DNA of 31,835 bases from Ruminococcaceae bacterium UBA1741 (GTDB lineage Bacteria; Bacillota; Clostridia; Oscillospirales; Acutalibacteraceae): assembly GCA_002315685.1 (NCBI GenBank), contig DCHX01000009.1:628-32462 (forward strand), given 5' to 3'. The notes beneath the pieces are model-generated. The model did no database searches, was not told where the DNA came from, and worked only from the letters and a program-made list of their open reading frames with translations. Below, piece by piece: positions 8,330-17,676 of this stretch. The translations under genes were made by a program, and so were the position numbers. Each line of letters begins with the position of its first letter. The stretch's first letter is position 1.

Positions 8330-9418
8330 ATGATTGATGAAACACTTATGAGTTTTGAAGAAAAAAGTGCATATAAGCTTCGCTCGTTATACACAAAATA
8401 CGGGTATTTGCCCTACGAAATGGGAAAGTTTGAAGAGTACGAGCTTTATATTCGCAATAAAGACTTTCTTGTGAGCGATAGGGTAATTGCCTTTAATGAC
8501 ACAAACGGAAAGCTTATGGCTCTTAAACCCGATGTAACGCTTTCTATAATTAAAAACGGGGAAGATGTAATCGGAGTTAAGCAAAAGGTTTTTTATAATG
8601 AAAATGTATATAGAGTTTCCGAAACAACCCATCGCTTTAAGGAGATTATGCAAACCGGACTTGAATGTATAGGTGATATTGATATTTATGACATTTACGA
8701 AACAATATCCCTGTCCGCCGAAAGTCTATCTACTTTTACTGCGGATTTTTGTATAGAAATCAGTAATCTTGATTTGGTAAAAAAGGTTATTACCTCGGTT
8801 TGCGACGATGCTTCGTTTGTTTCGAGTGTAATAAACTGCATTTCGGAAAAAAATAACCACGACCTCAAAAAGCTTTGTGAAAAGTTTTTAATTGACCAAA
8901 CGGGATTTGATAAAATTTCAAGTCTTATTTCGGTTTACGGCGATAGAAAAAATGTAATAAAGCAATTAAAAGAAATTTTTGATTTTTGTGAGCTTGAAGA
9001 TATGGAAACACTTTCGAGCTTGCTTGATAATTCAAAATTTTCCGACAAAATAAAGTTCGATTTCTCGGTTGTAAACGATATGAATTATTATAACGGATTT
9101 GTTTATAAGGGCTTTATTGACGGCGTTTGCCGTGGTGTGCTTGCGGGTGGTCAGTACGATAATTTAATGAAAAAAATGAACAGAAGCTCGTCTGCGGTCG
9201 GATTTGCGATTTATCTTGACAGAATTGAAGATTTGTTTAGAGATAACGAAAAGTTTGATGTTGACTTTTTACTTTTGTATGATAACTCTACCGATGTTTT
9301 TGAGATGTCTTTAAGGGTTAACGAGTTAATAAATAAGGGTGCTTCCGTAAGCACTCAAAAGAGTATTCCCGAAAAGCTTCGGTATAAGGAAATTATTGAT
9401 TTAAGAAGGAGGGCGTAA
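8330..9418 (+). CDS. hisZ: ATP phosphoribosyltransferase regulatory subunit
   Basis: HisZ is a catalytically inactive relative of histidyl-tRNA synthetase that pairs with short HisG to form the active, feedback-regulated first enzyme of histidine synthesis. The sequence shows class II synthetase-like elements: FEEYELYIRNKDFLVSDRVI, GKLMALKPDVTLSIIKN, and VLAGGQYDNLMKKMNRSSSA with VGFAIYLDRIEDLF near the end. I chose ATG 8330 because the AAAGGA site at 8312-8317 touches the alternative ATG at 8318. From 8330 the protein has 362 residues, normal for the family. Its start is covered by the leader helix. hisG follows two bases after the stop. Confidence 0.9.
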   Translation: MIDETLMSFEEKSAYKLRSLYTKYGYLPYEMGKFEEYELYIRNKDFLVSDRVIAFNDTNGKLMALKPDVTLSIIKNGEDVIGVKQKVFYNENVYRVSETTHRFKEIMQTGLECIGDIDIYDIYETISLSAESLSTFTADFCIEISNLDLVKKVITSVCDDASFVSSVINCISEKNNHDLKKLCEKFLIDQTGFDKISSLISVYGDRKNVIKQLKEIFDFCELEDMETLSSLLDNSKFSDKIKFDFSVVNDMNYYNGFVYKGFIDGVCRGVLAGGQYDNLMKKMNRSSSAVGFAIYLDRIEDLFRDNEKFDVDFLLLYDNSTDVFEMSLRVNELINKGASVSTQKSIPEKLRYKEIIDLRRRA

Positions 9419-9420
9419 AA

Positions 9421-10050
9421 ATGCTTAATGTAGCACTTCCGAAAGGAAGACTCGGAGAAAAGGTATATTCGATGTTTGAAAAAGCGGGTTATGAATGTCC
9501 TTCGATTAAAGAAACAAACAGAAAGCTTATATTTGAAAACGAGGAAAAGGGTATTAGGTTTTTCTGGGTTAAGCCCTCTGATGTATCAATTTATGTTGAA
9601 AGAGGCGCCGCCGACATAGGTGTTGCGGGTAAGGATATTTTGCTTGAATATAAGCCTAATGTGTATGAGCTTTTAGACCTTAATATCGGCAAATGCAATA
9701 TGTGTGTTGCCGCTAAAAAAGAGTTTAGAGATGAAAATATTAAGGTTTTGAAGGTCGCAACGAAGTTTGTGGGAATAGCAACCGACTATTATTCAAGGCT
9801 CGGCAGAGATATTGATATTATTAAGCTTAACGGCTCTATTGAGTTAGCACCTATTTTAGGACTCTCGGATGTAATAGTAGATATAGTTGAAACGGGCACC
9901 ACCTTAAAAGAAAACGATTTGGAGGTTAAAACAAAAATACTTCCTATCAGCGCAAGACTTATATCTAATAAGGCATCCTTTAAGTTTAAGGGCGAGGCAA
10001 TAGAAAAAATTGCAACTGCAATGAAAGAACAGGTTGAAAATAATGATTAA
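9421..10050 (+). CDS. hisG: ATP phosphoribosyltransferase, short catalytic form
   Basis: It joins ATP and PRPP to give phosphoribosyl-ATP, the committed step of histidine synthesis. At 209 residues it is the short form, which lacks the C-terminal regulatory domain and needs HisZ. Motifs include ALPKGRLGEKVYSMFEKAGY at the start, the ERGAADIGVAGKDILLE loop, and the PRPP-binding segment DVIVDIVETGTTLKENDLEV. An AAGGAGGG site lies just before the ATG. It overlaps hisD at its end. Confidence 0.95.
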   Translation: MLNVALPKGRLGEKVYSMFEKAGYECPSIKETNRKLIFENEEKGIRFFWVKPSDVSIYVERGAADIGVAGKDILLEYKPNVYELLDLNIGKCNMCVAAKKEFRDENIKVLKVATKFVGIATDYYSRLGRDIDIIKLNGSIELAPILGLSDVIVDIVETGTTLKENDLEVKTKILPISARLISNKASFKFKGEAIEKIATAMKEQVENND

Positions 10051-11320
10051 GATTTACAAATACGGCGAGGTTCCTAACAGCGAGATATTCGCAAGAGAAA
10101 ATATCCCTACAAATGTCGAGGGAGTAGTAACCGAAATAATTGAAAATGTAAAGCAAAACAAAGATAAAGCACTTCTTGAATATTCGCTTAAATTCGACAA
10201 AGCGGATATTAAGGATTTTGAGGTTTCGGATGCGGAAATTAAAGAAGCGTTTGAGAGTGTAGATGCTGAGTTTATAGAAATATTAAAGGAGGCTGCCGAC
10301 AACATCAGAGCCTTCCACGAAAAGCAAAAGAAAAACAGCTTTATTATTAACGATAAGGACGGCGTTGTTATCGGTCAAAAGGTAATGCCTATTGAAAAGG
10401 TGGGACTTTATGTACCGGGCGGCACTGCGGCTTATCCGTCTACCGTACTTATGGATTCCATACCTGCTAAAATTGCGGGTTGTGAGCAAATTGTTATGGT
10501 ATCTCCTCCTATGCAAAACGGAAAAATCAACCCCGTAATTCTTACGGCGGCTAAAATTGCGGGAGTAGATAAAATATATAAGGTCGGCGGAGCACAAGCC
10601 GTTGCCGCTTTGGCTTACGGCACCGAAACTATACCTAAGGTCGATAAAATCGTAGGTCCCGGAAATGCTTTTGTAGCCGAAGCTAAAAAGCAGGTTTTCG
10701 GAAAAGTATCTATTGATATGATAGCAGGACCGAGCGAGATTTTGGTGGTTGCCGACAACACAAACAACCCCGATATAATTGCGGCGGATTTGCTTTCCCA
10801 AGCCGAGCACGATAAGAACGCAAGTGCCGTTTTGGTTACCGACAGTATGGATTTTGCGAATAGGGTGTCTGAAAGCCTCGAAAAGCAAATTCCGAAGCTT
10901 CCGAGAGAAGAAATCGCAAGAGCCTCGATTGACAAAAACGGAAAAATAATAGTAGCCGAAAACGATATAATAAAGGCTATTGATATTGCAAACGAAATAG
11001 CCCCCGAGCATTTGGAATTATGTCTTGACAATCCTTTCGACTATCTTGATAAGATTAAACACGCCGGTTCGATTTTTATGGGCAAGAACTGTCCCGAAGC
11101 ATTGGGTGATTATTTTGCAGGGCCTAACCATACATTGCCTACGAGCGGTACCGCAAGATTTTCGTCGCCCTTATCGGTTGACGATTTCGTTAAAAAATCA
11201 CAGTACACATACTATTCGGCGAAAGCACTTGAAAAGGTTGCGGATAAAATAGCTTATTTTGCTAATAAGGAGGGACTGGACGCTCACGGCAAAAGCGTAA
11301 CCGTTCGGTTTGAAAAATAA
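10043..11320 (+). CDS. hisD: Histidinol dehydrogenase
   Basis: It oxidises histidinol to histidine in two NAD-dependent steps with a zinc ion. Conserved stretches include PIEKVGLYVPGGTAAYPSTV, IYKVGGAQAVAALAYGTETI, KIVGPGNAFVAEAKKQVFG, AGPSEILVVAD, SQAEHDKNASA and GPNHTLPTSGTARF. ATG 10043 lies nine bases after an AGG site and within the last codons of hisG, giving 425 residues, the usual length. An upstream TTG at 10034 is in frame but less well placed. Its stop overlaps the hisC start by one base (TAATG). Confidence 0.95.
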   Translation: MIKIYKYGEVPNSEIFARENIPTNVEGVVTEIIENVKQNKDKALLEYSLKFDKADIKDFEVSDAEIKEAFESVDAEFIEILKEAADNIRAFHEKQKKNSFIINDKDGVVIGQKVMPIEKVGLYVPGGTAAYPSTVLMDSIPAKIAGCEQIVMVSPPMQNGKINPVILTAAKIAGVDKIYKVGGAQAVAALAYGTETIPKVDKIVGPGNAFVAEAKKQVFGKVSIDMIAGPSEILVVADNTNNPDIIAADLLSQAEHDKNASAVLVTDSMDFANRVSESLEKQIPKLPREEIARASIDKNGKIIVAENDIIKAIDIANEIAPEHLELCLDNPFDYLDKIKHAGSIFMGKNCPEALGDYFAGPNHTLPTSGTARFSSPLSVDDFVKKSQYTYYSAKALEKVADKIAYFANKEGLDAHGKSVTVRFEK

Positions 11321-12387
11321 TGAGCAAATTTTTTACACAAAGACTTGAAAATTTAGTACCTTATGTACCGGGTGAGCAACCGCAGGACAAAAAATATGTT
11401 AAGCTTAATACAAACGAGTCGCCCTTTCCCCCTTCAAGCGGTGTTAAAAAGGCGGTGTCGGACGAAGTAGAAAGCTTGAAGCTTTATTCCGACCCCGAAT
11501 GTGTTGCTTTAAGAAACGAAATGTCAAGGGTTTATAATATTGAGCCTGAATGGATTATTATGAACAACGGCTCTGACGAAACGCTTAACTTTGCGTTTAT
11601 GGCTTTTGCCGACGAAAAAAGTCCGCTTGTGTTTCCCGATATTACTTACGGATTTTATCCTGTTTTTGCGGAAATAAATCATATTCCGTATGAGGAAATA
11701 CCGCTTACAAGCGATTTTTCCGTAAATACAGAAGATTATATCGGTGTAAATAAAACCGTTGTAATCGCAAATCCGAATGCGCCTACGGGCAAATGTATGC
11801 CACTATGCGATATTGAAAAAATAGTCAAATCAAATCCTCAAAATATTGTAATTGTTGATGAGGCATATATTGATTTCGGCGGGGAAACTGCCGTGCCGTT
11901 GGTTAAAAAGTATAATAATCTTTTTGTAACGGGAACATTTTCAAAATCTCGTTCTATGGCAGGTGTAAGGCTCGGCTTCGGTATAGCAAATCCCGAGCTT
12001 ATTAAGGATATTAACACAATTAAGTATTCGACAAATCCCTATAATATTGACAGACTTACCTCTATTGCGGGTGTTACGGCACTTAAAGAACAGGATTATT
12101 ATGATAAAAACTGTAAAACAATAATCGAAAACCGTGAGTGGACAACAAAGCAATTAGAAAGTATCGGCTTTTCGGTTATTCCTTCAAAAGCAAACTTCGT
12201 TTTTGCAAAGTCTTGTGAAATTGAGGGTGAAAAGCTTTATTTATCACTTAAAGAAAAAGGTGTACTTATAAGACACTTTACAAAGGAAAGAATTAAAGAT
12301 TATAACCGTATTACAATAGGAACAATGGAACAAATGAAGATACTGATTGAAAAAATAAAGGAAATAAGGGAGGAAATGAATTTATGA
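11320..12387 (+). CDS. hisC: Histidinol-phosphate aminotransferase
   Basis: A PLP enzyme of fold type I that transfers an amino group from glutamate to imidazole-acetol phosphate. The PLP lysine is K209 in TGTFSKSRSMAGVRLGFG. Other family signatures are KLNTNESPFPPS, NGSDETLNFAF, ANPNAPTGK and IVDEAYIDF. It has 355 residues, normal for HisC. Start and stop overlap the neighbouring genes, indicating translational coupling. Confidence 0.95.
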   Translation: MSKFFTQRLENLVPYVPGEQPQDKKYVKLNTNESPFPPSSGVKKAVSDEVESLKLYSDPECVALRNEMSRVYNIEPEWIIMNNGSDETLNFAFMAFADEKSPLVFPDITYGFYPVFAEINHIPYEEIPLTSDFSVNTEDYIGVNKTVVIANPNAPTGKCMPLCDIEKIVKSNPQNIVIVDEAYIDFGGETAVPLVKKYNNLFVTGTFSKSRSMAGVRLGFGIANPELIKDINTIKYSTNPYNIDRLTSIAGVTALKEQDYYDKNCKTIIENREWTTKQLESIGFSVIPSKANFVFAKSCEIEGEKLYLSLKEKGVLIRHFTKERIKDYNRITIGTMEQMKILIEKIKEIREEMNL

Positions 12388-12971
12388 GAAAAGGTGAAAT
12401 TTCAAGAAAAACCGGCGAAACGGATATTAAGGTTTCGCTTAATCTTGACGGAAAAGGTATAAGCGAAATTGAGAGCGGTTGCGGTTTTCTTGACCATATG
12501 CTCAACCTCTTTTCAAAGCACTCTAAATTTGATTTGACGGTTAAGTGCAAGGGTGATACAAATGTCGATTATCATCACACGGTTGAGGATATTGCGATTT
12601 CATTAGGACAGGCTTTTAGAGAAGCTCTTGCCGATAAAAAGGGAATAAAGAGATATGCCGATACATATTTGCCGATGGACGAAACGCTCGTTTTGTCGGC
12701 TGTGGATATTTCGGGTAGAGGTGTACTTCGCTATGCCGTTAATATTTTGGCATTTAAGGTCGGAGATTTTGATACCGAGCTTTGCGAAGAGTTTTGGCAG
12801 GCGTTCGTAAGGGAAGCGGGAATTGCGCTTCACATAAGACTTATTGACGGAACAAACTCCCACCACATTATTGAAGCTGTCTTCAAATCGGTTGCAAGAA
12901 CTCTTAGAAGTGCGGTAGAAATTGATAAAGAGTTCAGCGATGAAATTCCCTCTACGAAAGGCGTTCTTTAA
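12384..12971 (+). CDS. hisB: Imidazoleglycerol-phosphate dehydratase
   Basis: It is a manganese enzyme removing water from imidazole-glycerol phosphate. The metal-binding histidine clusters are visible: GFLDHMLNLFSKHSKFDL, DYHHTVEDIAISLGQAF and DGTNSHHIIEAVFKSVARTL. At 195 residues it is the monofunctional form without the phosphatase domain of enterobacterial HisB, so a separate phosphatase is needed; the PHP gene at 15701 fits. Overlaps hisC by four bases and hisH by one. Confidence 0.95.
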   Translation: MRKGEISRKTGETDIKVSLNLDGKGISEIESGCGFLDHMLNLFSKHSKFDLTVKCKGDTNVDYHHTVEDIAISLGQAFREALADKKGIKRYADTYLPMDETLVLSAVDISGRGVLRYAVNILAFKVGDFDTELCEEFWQAFVREAGIALHIRLIDGTNSHHIIEAVFKSVARTLRSAVEIDKEFSDEIPSTKGVL

Positions 12972-13582
12972 TGATAGCAATAGTTGATTACGGTGTCGGT
13001 AATTTGTTTTCGCTTTGCAGTTCGCTTGAAATGATAGGAGTAAACGCAAAGGTTACAAGTGATATAAACGAAATTAAAAACGCCGACAAAATAATACTTC
13101 CGGGCGTAGGTGCATTCGGCGATGCAATAGAAAAATTAAGACAAACAGGTCTTGATAAAATCTTAATTGACGAGGCAAACAACGGTAAGGATATTATGGG
13201 TATTTGTCTTGGTATGCAGCTTTTGTTTGAAAAGAGCTACGAGTACGGCGAACATAAGGGTTTAGGACTCTTAAAGGGCGAAATCGTGGCTATGGACGGA
13301 AGATTACCGCAAAATCTTAAAATCCCCCATATCGGCTGGAACGGTCTTCATTTTAATAAGGAAAGCCATTTGCTTTCGGGCATTAAAGAGAACGACTGCG
13401 TTTATTTTGTTCATTCGTATTATGCTGTCGGGTGTGATGATTCGCTTGTTGCTACGAGCGAATACGGCAAGGAAATAACCGCTATGGTACAAAAGGATAA
13501 TGTTATGGGATGTCAATTTCATCCCGAAAAGAGCGGTAATATAGGTCTTTCGATTTTGAAAGCATTTTGTGAGGGTAGATAA
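12971..13582 (+). CDS. hisH: Imidazole-glycerol-phosphate synthase, glutaminase subunit
   Basis: This class I glutamine amidotransferase supplies ammonia to HisF. The catalytic triad is visible: C79 in MGICLGMQLLFE, with H184 and E186 in FHPEKSGNIGL; the oxyanion region is near LPGVGAFGDA. The length, 203 residues, is typical. Its partner HisF lies two genes downstream, with hisA between. Confidence 0.95.
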   Translation: MIAIVDYGVGNLFSLCSSLEMIGVNAKVTSDINEIKNADKIILPGVGAFGDAIEKLRQTGLDKILIDEANNGKDIMGICLGMQLLFEKSYEYGEHKGLGLLKGEIVAMDGRLPQNLKIPHIGWNGLHFNKESHLLSGIKENDCVYFVHSYYAVGCDDSLVATSEYGKEITAMVQKDNVMGCQFHPEKSGNIGLSILKAFCEGR

Positions 13583-14295
13583 TGATAATTTTTCCTGCTA
13601 TTGACCTTTATGATAAAAAGGCGGTTCGGCTTTATAAAGGCGACTATAACAATATGACCGTTTACAGCGAAAATCCGCTTGAAGTGGCATACGACTTTCA
13701 AAAAGCGGGTGCTACGGCTGTGCATTTGGTTGACCTTGAAGGTGCAAAGCTCGGCACTACACCTAATATTGATGTTGTAGAAAAAATAGTTAAAAACACT
13801 AATCTTTTTACCGAAATCGGCGGAGGTGTCAGAAATACCGAAACTGTCGAAAAGTATATATCTATCGGTGTAAACAGAGTGATATTAGGCACGGTGGCGG
13901 TTGAAAACCGAGATTTTTTAGTTGATGTTGTTTCGAAATACCAAGAAAAAATTGCGGTAGGTGCCGATGTTAAGGACGGATTTATCGCCATTAAGGGATG
14001 GATAGAAAAATCAAATATAACTCTCGAAGCTTTTCTTGACGATATGCAAAATATAGGTGTGAAAACCGTGATTTGTACCGATATTTCAAAGGACGGTGCT
14101 ATGAAAGGCACTAATTTGGAGCTCTATTCAAAGCTTTCGAAAAAATACAGTCTTAATATTACTGCCTCGGGCGGTGTATCCTCTATGGAGGATGTAGAAA
14201 AGCTTTCCGAAATGGATATTTACGGTGCTATTATCGGTAAGGCGTATTATACCGGCGATATTGACTTAAAAAAGGCAATAGGGGTGGCGAAATGA
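13582..14295 (+). CDS. hisA: ProFAR isomerase (HisA)
   Basis: A (beta-alpha)8 barrel enzyme catalysing the Amadori rearrangement of ProFAR to PRFAR. The catalytic aspartates are at IFPAIDLYDKKAVRLYKGD (D8) and VGADVKDGFIAIKGW (about D130). Two phosphate-binding repeats are visible: EIGGGVRNTE, and TASGGVSSMEDVEKL with AIIGKAYYTG. The length is 237 residues. The start overlaps the hisH stop and the stop overlaps the hisF start. Confidence 0.95.
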   Translation: MIIFPAIDLYDKKAVRLYKGDYNNMTVYSENPLEVAYDFQKAGATAVHLVDLEGAKLGTTPNIDVVEKIVKNTNLFTEIGGGVRNTETVEKYISIGVNRVILGTVAVENRDFLVDVVSKYQEKIAVGADVKDGFIAIKGWIEKSNITLEAFLDDMQNIGVKTVICTDISKDGAMKGTNLELYSKLSKKYSLNITASGGVSSMEDVEKLSEMDIYGAIIGKAYYTGDIDLKKAIGVAK

Positions 14296-15053
14296 TTACT
14301 AAAAGAATAATTCCCTGCCTTGATGTCAGAAACGGCAGAGTTGTTAAGGGTATGAATTTCGAGGGGGTAACCGATGTTTCCTCTCCCGTAGAGCTTGCCG
14401 ATTACTACTCGAAAAACGGTGCTGATGAGCTTGTGTTTTACGATATTACGGCATCCTTTGAGGGCAGAAAGCTTTTTTCCGAAATACTAACCGAGGTGGC
14501 ATCTAAAATATTTATCCCCCTTACTGTCGGCGGCGGAATAAATACCGTTGAGGATTTTGACAGGGTGCTTAAATGCGGTGCCGATAAAGTAAGTGTTAAT
14601 TCGGGTGCGATTAAAAATCCAAGCTTAATTTCTGATGCGGCAAAAAGATACGGAAATCAATGCGTTGTAATTTCCGCCGATGTAAAAAGGGTTGACGGTG
14701 TGTTTAGGGTTTTTGCCAAGGGCGGTAGAGAAAATACCGGTATGGAGGCTGTCGATTGGATAACGCACTGTGTCGATTTGGGCGCCGGTGAGGTTGTGCT
14801 TAATTCTATTGATACCGATGGGGTTAAAAACGGATTTGATTTAGAAATGCTTAAAGCGGTTTTGGATGCCGTAAATGTTCCGGTTATCGCCTCGGGCGGT
14901 GCGGGAAGCATAGATGATTTTATTGATTTGTTCAAAAAACTTCCTACGGTTGATGCAGGTCTTGCGGCATCAATTTTCCACTTCGGCGAGGTAGAAATTA
15001 AAAGCTTAAAACAAGAACTAAATAATAACGGAATAAATGTGAGGTTATGTTAA
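14292..15053 (+). CDS. hisF: Imidazole-glycerol-phosphate synthase, cyclase subunit
   Basis: It closes the imidazole ring using ammonia from HisH and releases AICAR, which feeds purine synthesis. The barrel signatures are RIIPCLDVRNGRVVKGMNF (D11), LTVGGGINTVEDFDRVLKCG, VVISADVKRVDGVFRVF and VIASGGAGSIDDFIDLF. The length is 253 residues, as usual. hisIE starts directly after its stop codon. Confidence 0.95.
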   Translation: MITKRIIPCLDVRNGRVVKGMNFEGVTDVSSPVELADYYSKNGADELVFYDITASFEGRKLFSEILTEVASKIFIPLTVGGGINTVEDFDRVLKCGADKVSVNSGAIKNPSLISDAAKRYGNQCVVISADVKRVDGVFRVFAKGGRENTGMEAVDWITHCVDLGAGEVVLNSIDTDGVKNGFDLEMLKAVLDAVNVPVIASGGAGSIDDFIDLFKKLPTVDAGLAASIFHFGEVEIKSLKQELNNNGINVRLC

Positions 15054-15704
15054 ATGCTTAATATTGAAGAACTGAAATTTGACCAAAACGGACTTATCCC
15101 TGCGGTAGTAGTGGATTCGATTAGTAAAAAGGTGCTTACGGTAGCCTATATGAATAAAGAGTCGCTTGAAATATCTATCAAAAAGGGACTTACCTGTTTT
15201 TACAGCCGTTCAAGACAAGAGTTATGGCTAAAAGGCGAAACGAGCGGAAATTACCAGCATATTGTCAGCATTACCGCCGACTGCGATAATGATGCTTTGG
15301 TGGTTGTAGTAGAAAAGGACGGTCCCGCTTGTCATACGGGTAGCGACAGTTGCTTTACAAAAGAGGTTTATCAAAGCAATGAGCTTTTTGAGTTTAGTCT
15401 AAACAACCTTTACGAGCTTCTTGAAGGCAGAAAAAAAGATAAGCCCGAAGGCTCATACACTACTTATTTATTTGAAAAGGGTATTGATAAAATACTTAAA
15501 AAAGTGGGCGAAGAATGTACCGAGGTTATTATTGCGGGAAAAGCCGACGATAAGAACGAAACCGTTTACGAGCTTGCCGATTTGGCATATCACGCAATGG
15601 TGCTTATGGTTGAAATGGGAATTTCGGTCGAGGATGTTCATAAGGAACTTGCGTCAAGACATATAATCGACCATAAAGTAAAACAGGAAAAAATGACAAA
15701 ATGA
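15054..15704 (+). CDS. hisIE: Fused phosphoribosyl-AMP cyclohydrolase / phosphoribosyl-ATP pyrophosphatase
   Basis: A fusion for steps two and three of the pathway. The HisI half (residues 1 to about 115) shows YSRSRQELWLKGETSGN and CHTGSDSCF with the metal-binding cysteines and histidine. The HisE half (about 116-216) shows LFEKGIDKILKKVGEECTEV and a following VYELADLAYHAMVLMVEMG helix. HisI-HisE order is the usual one. Its stop overlaps the next gene's ATG. Confidence 0.95.
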   Translation: MLNIEELKFDQNGLIPAVVVDSISKKVLTVAYMNKESLEISIKKGLTCFYSRSRQELWLKGETSGNYQHIVSITADCDNDALVVVVEKDGPACHTGSDSCFTKEVYQSNELFEFSLNNLYELLEGRKKDKPEGSYTTYLFEKGIDKILKKVGEECTEVIIAGKADDKNETVYELADLAYHAMVLMVEMGISVEDVHKELASRHIIDHKVKQEKMTK

Positions 15705-16465
15705 TTATAAATAATTATCATACTCATACAATATTTTGCGACGGAAAAGATACTCCCGAGGATATTGTAAAAGAGGCTGTTTCGCTCGGTTGTACGGAAA
15801 TCGGCTTTTCGGGACATAGCTATACAGATACTATTGATGACGAGCCTTTTTGTATGACAAAGGAAAACACAGAAAAATACAAAAAGGAAATAAATAGACT
15901 TAAAACGGTTTACGGCGACAAAATAAAAATTTTGTCGGGGGTTGAGCAGGATTATTATTCCGATGCTTCTACTGCCGATTACGATTATGTAATAGGCTCG
16001 GTTCACTATGTTTTGAAAGACGGCTGTTATATTTCGGTTGATGAATCACGGGAAGCTCAAATAAGAGATGTCGAGAAATACTATAACGGCGATTTTTATG
16101 AATTCGCAAACGATTATTATAAGCTTGTGGGCGATATATATAATAAAACCAAATGCGATATAGTAGGACACTTTGATTTGATTACAAAGTTTAACGAGAA
16201 TAACGATTTGTTCGACACAAAAAATGAGAGATATATAAAAGCGTACAGCGAGGCGGTTGACAAATTATTAAACAAGGGCTTGTATTTCGAGGTTAATTAC
16301 GGTGCTATTTCGAGAAATTACAGGACTACGCCTTACCCTAATCAGGATATTCTTGATATTTTGATAAAAAGCAACGAAAAAATCATTTATTCTTCCGATT
16401 GTCACAAGAAAGAAGATTTGCTTTTCGGCATTACGAAAAATAATATTTTTGTTCGTAACAAATAA
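15701..16465 (+). CDS. hisK: Histidinol phosphatase, PHP family
   Basis: It removes phosphate from histidinol phosphate, the step not covered by the short HisB. PHP-domain metal-ligand motifs are visible: NYHTHTIFCDGKDTPEDIV near the N-terminus, EIGFSGHSYTD, GVEQDYY, DYVIGSVHYV, IVGHFDLITKF and SSDCHKKEDL near the C-terminus. The length is 254 residues. It is the last gene of the operon, overlapping hisIE by four bases, and a terminator follows. With it, the operon holds every enzyme of histidine synthesis from PRPP. Confidence 0.9.
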   Translation: MIINNYHTHTIFCDGKDTPEDIVKEAVSLGCTEIGFSGHSYTDTIDDEPFCMTKENTEKYKKEINRLKTVYGDKIKILSGVEQDYYSDASTADYDYVIGSVHYVLKDGCYISVDESREAQIRDVEKYYNGDFYEFANDYYKLVGDIYNKTKCDIVGHFDLITKFNENNDLFDTKNERYIKAYSEAVDKLLNKGLYFEVNYGAISRNYRTTPYPNQDILDILIKSNEKIIYSSDCHKKEDLLFGITKNNIFVRNK

Positions 16466-16505
16466 AATATGCACTCCAAAGTCAAAAGCTTCGGGGTGCA
16501 TATTT
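16465..16505. terminator. Terminator of the his operon
   Basis: AAATATGCACTCC (16465-16477) pairs with GGGGTGCATATTT (16493-16505), with T-rich sequence on the right and A-rich on the left. It serves the his operon and possibly the convergent kinase gene. Confidence 0.7.
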
Positions 16506-16530
16506 ATATATATTAAGCAAATTATAAAAA

Positions 16531-17604
16531 TCATTTATCGGAAAGTATTTCTTTTATAATACCGTTTAATTTGTCGGTGTTTTTTTCAAGCTCACTTACA
16601 AGCTTGAATTGAGTTCGGCATCTATCGAGATTATGTTCGGAATAGTTTGTCTTAAAGTAGTTATCTCCGTCTAAATAGTCGGTTAAAAATCTGACACCGC
16701 ATTCAAGCGTCATAGTAATAGCGCCTAAAACAAGGTTGTTTATCTCATTCTCGGTCAAATCACAAGAGGATAGATAGCCCTTGGTAAACGCCCTGAACAT
16801 ATCAAAGTCAATATTTACCTTTGACAAATCTTTTTCGTCCTCACTTGCGGTTTGGGCACCGTATCTTATGGCATCGCCGTAGTCGTAAAGAGAAAGTCCC
16901 GGCATAACGGTATCAAGGTCTATAACGCAAATGGATTTTCTTGTATTCTTATCAAATAAAACATTATTAAGCTTTGTATCGTTATGTGTAACACGCAAAG
17001 GCAACTCGCCACGGTCCCGAAGCGACTGTAAAACAGAGCCTTTTTCCTCGTGGGAAAGGGCAAACTCGATTTCGTCCTTTACTTCCTTCGCTCTGCCCAT
17101 TTTATCGGCCGATAGCGTTTCCTTGAAAATTCTGTATCTATCGGGCGTATTATGAAAATTCTTAATAGGCTCGGTTAAGGTTTTAGCAGGGAAATCTTCA
17201 AGCATTTTTTGAAATTTACCGAAAGCAACGGCACTTTCGTAAAAATCAGACGTAGTTTCGGGCATTTCAAGACAAATACTGTTTTCGACAAATGTAAACA
17301 TACGGAAATTTCCCGTTTTGTCGCTATAAAAATTCTTATCCGTCTTTGTATGTATGAGTGTCATCTGACGCTCGGGATTATCGGATTTTAATGCCATAAA
17401 GGAAGTTACGGCATTGATGTTTTTCATAAGAAAATTTATATCGAAAGCATCGCTGATTCTTTGTAAAATATATTTTTTATTCGTATCGGTAGTGACTAAA
17501 AATGTATTATTTATATGTCCATTTCCGTAAGAATTAACTGAAATAGGGCTTCCGCAAATCATAAACTTCTCGGCAATGGAAATGTCAACGCTTTGTTGCT
17601 TCAT
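16531..17604 (-). CDS. APH-fold sugar kinase, N-acetylhexosamine kinase (NahK)-like
   Basis: 357 residues with the aminoglycoside-phosphotransferase fold. The ATP-site lysine region is NGHINNTFLVTTDTNKKYIL, the catalytic loop is THNDTKLNNVLFD, and the metal-binding aspartate is in CVIDLDTVMPGLSLYDYGDA. The overall pattern matches the NahK-type kinases that phosphorylate N-acetylhexosamines at C1 in glycan salvage. The substrate is inferred from general resemblance only. A GAGGA site precedes the ATG at 17604. The gene lies just downstream of the epimerase-like gene on the same strand, supporting a sugar-salvage pair. Confidence 0.7.
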   Translation of the reverse strand: MKQQSVDISIAEKFMICGSPISVNSYGNGHINNTFLVTTDTNKKYILQRISDAFDINFLMKNINAVTSFMALKSDNPERQMTLIHTKTDKNFYSDKTGNFRMFTFVENSICLEMPETTSDFYESAVAFGKFQKMLEDFPAKTLTEPIKNFHNTPDRYRIFKETLSADKMGRAKEVKDEIEFALSHEEKGSVLQSLRDRGELPLRVTHNDTKLNNVLFDKNTRKSICVIDLDTVMPGLSLYDYGDAIRYGAQTASEDEKDLSKVNIDFDMFRAFTKGYLSSCDLTENEINNLVLGAITMTLECGVRFLTDYLDGDNYFKTNYSEHNLDRCRTQFKLVSELEKNTDKLNGIIKEILSDK

Positions 17605-17676
17605 ATAACCATCCTCAACTTAAAATTAGAAAACGCCAAAGAGATAATACCATAATCAACCAAAAAAAGCAAGTTT

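Noticed and set aside
10283..11031. Long minus-strand frames of up to 242 codons opposite hisD
   Set aside because: They lie fully inside hisD, have no ribosome binding site or recognisable domain, and result from hisD codon bias.
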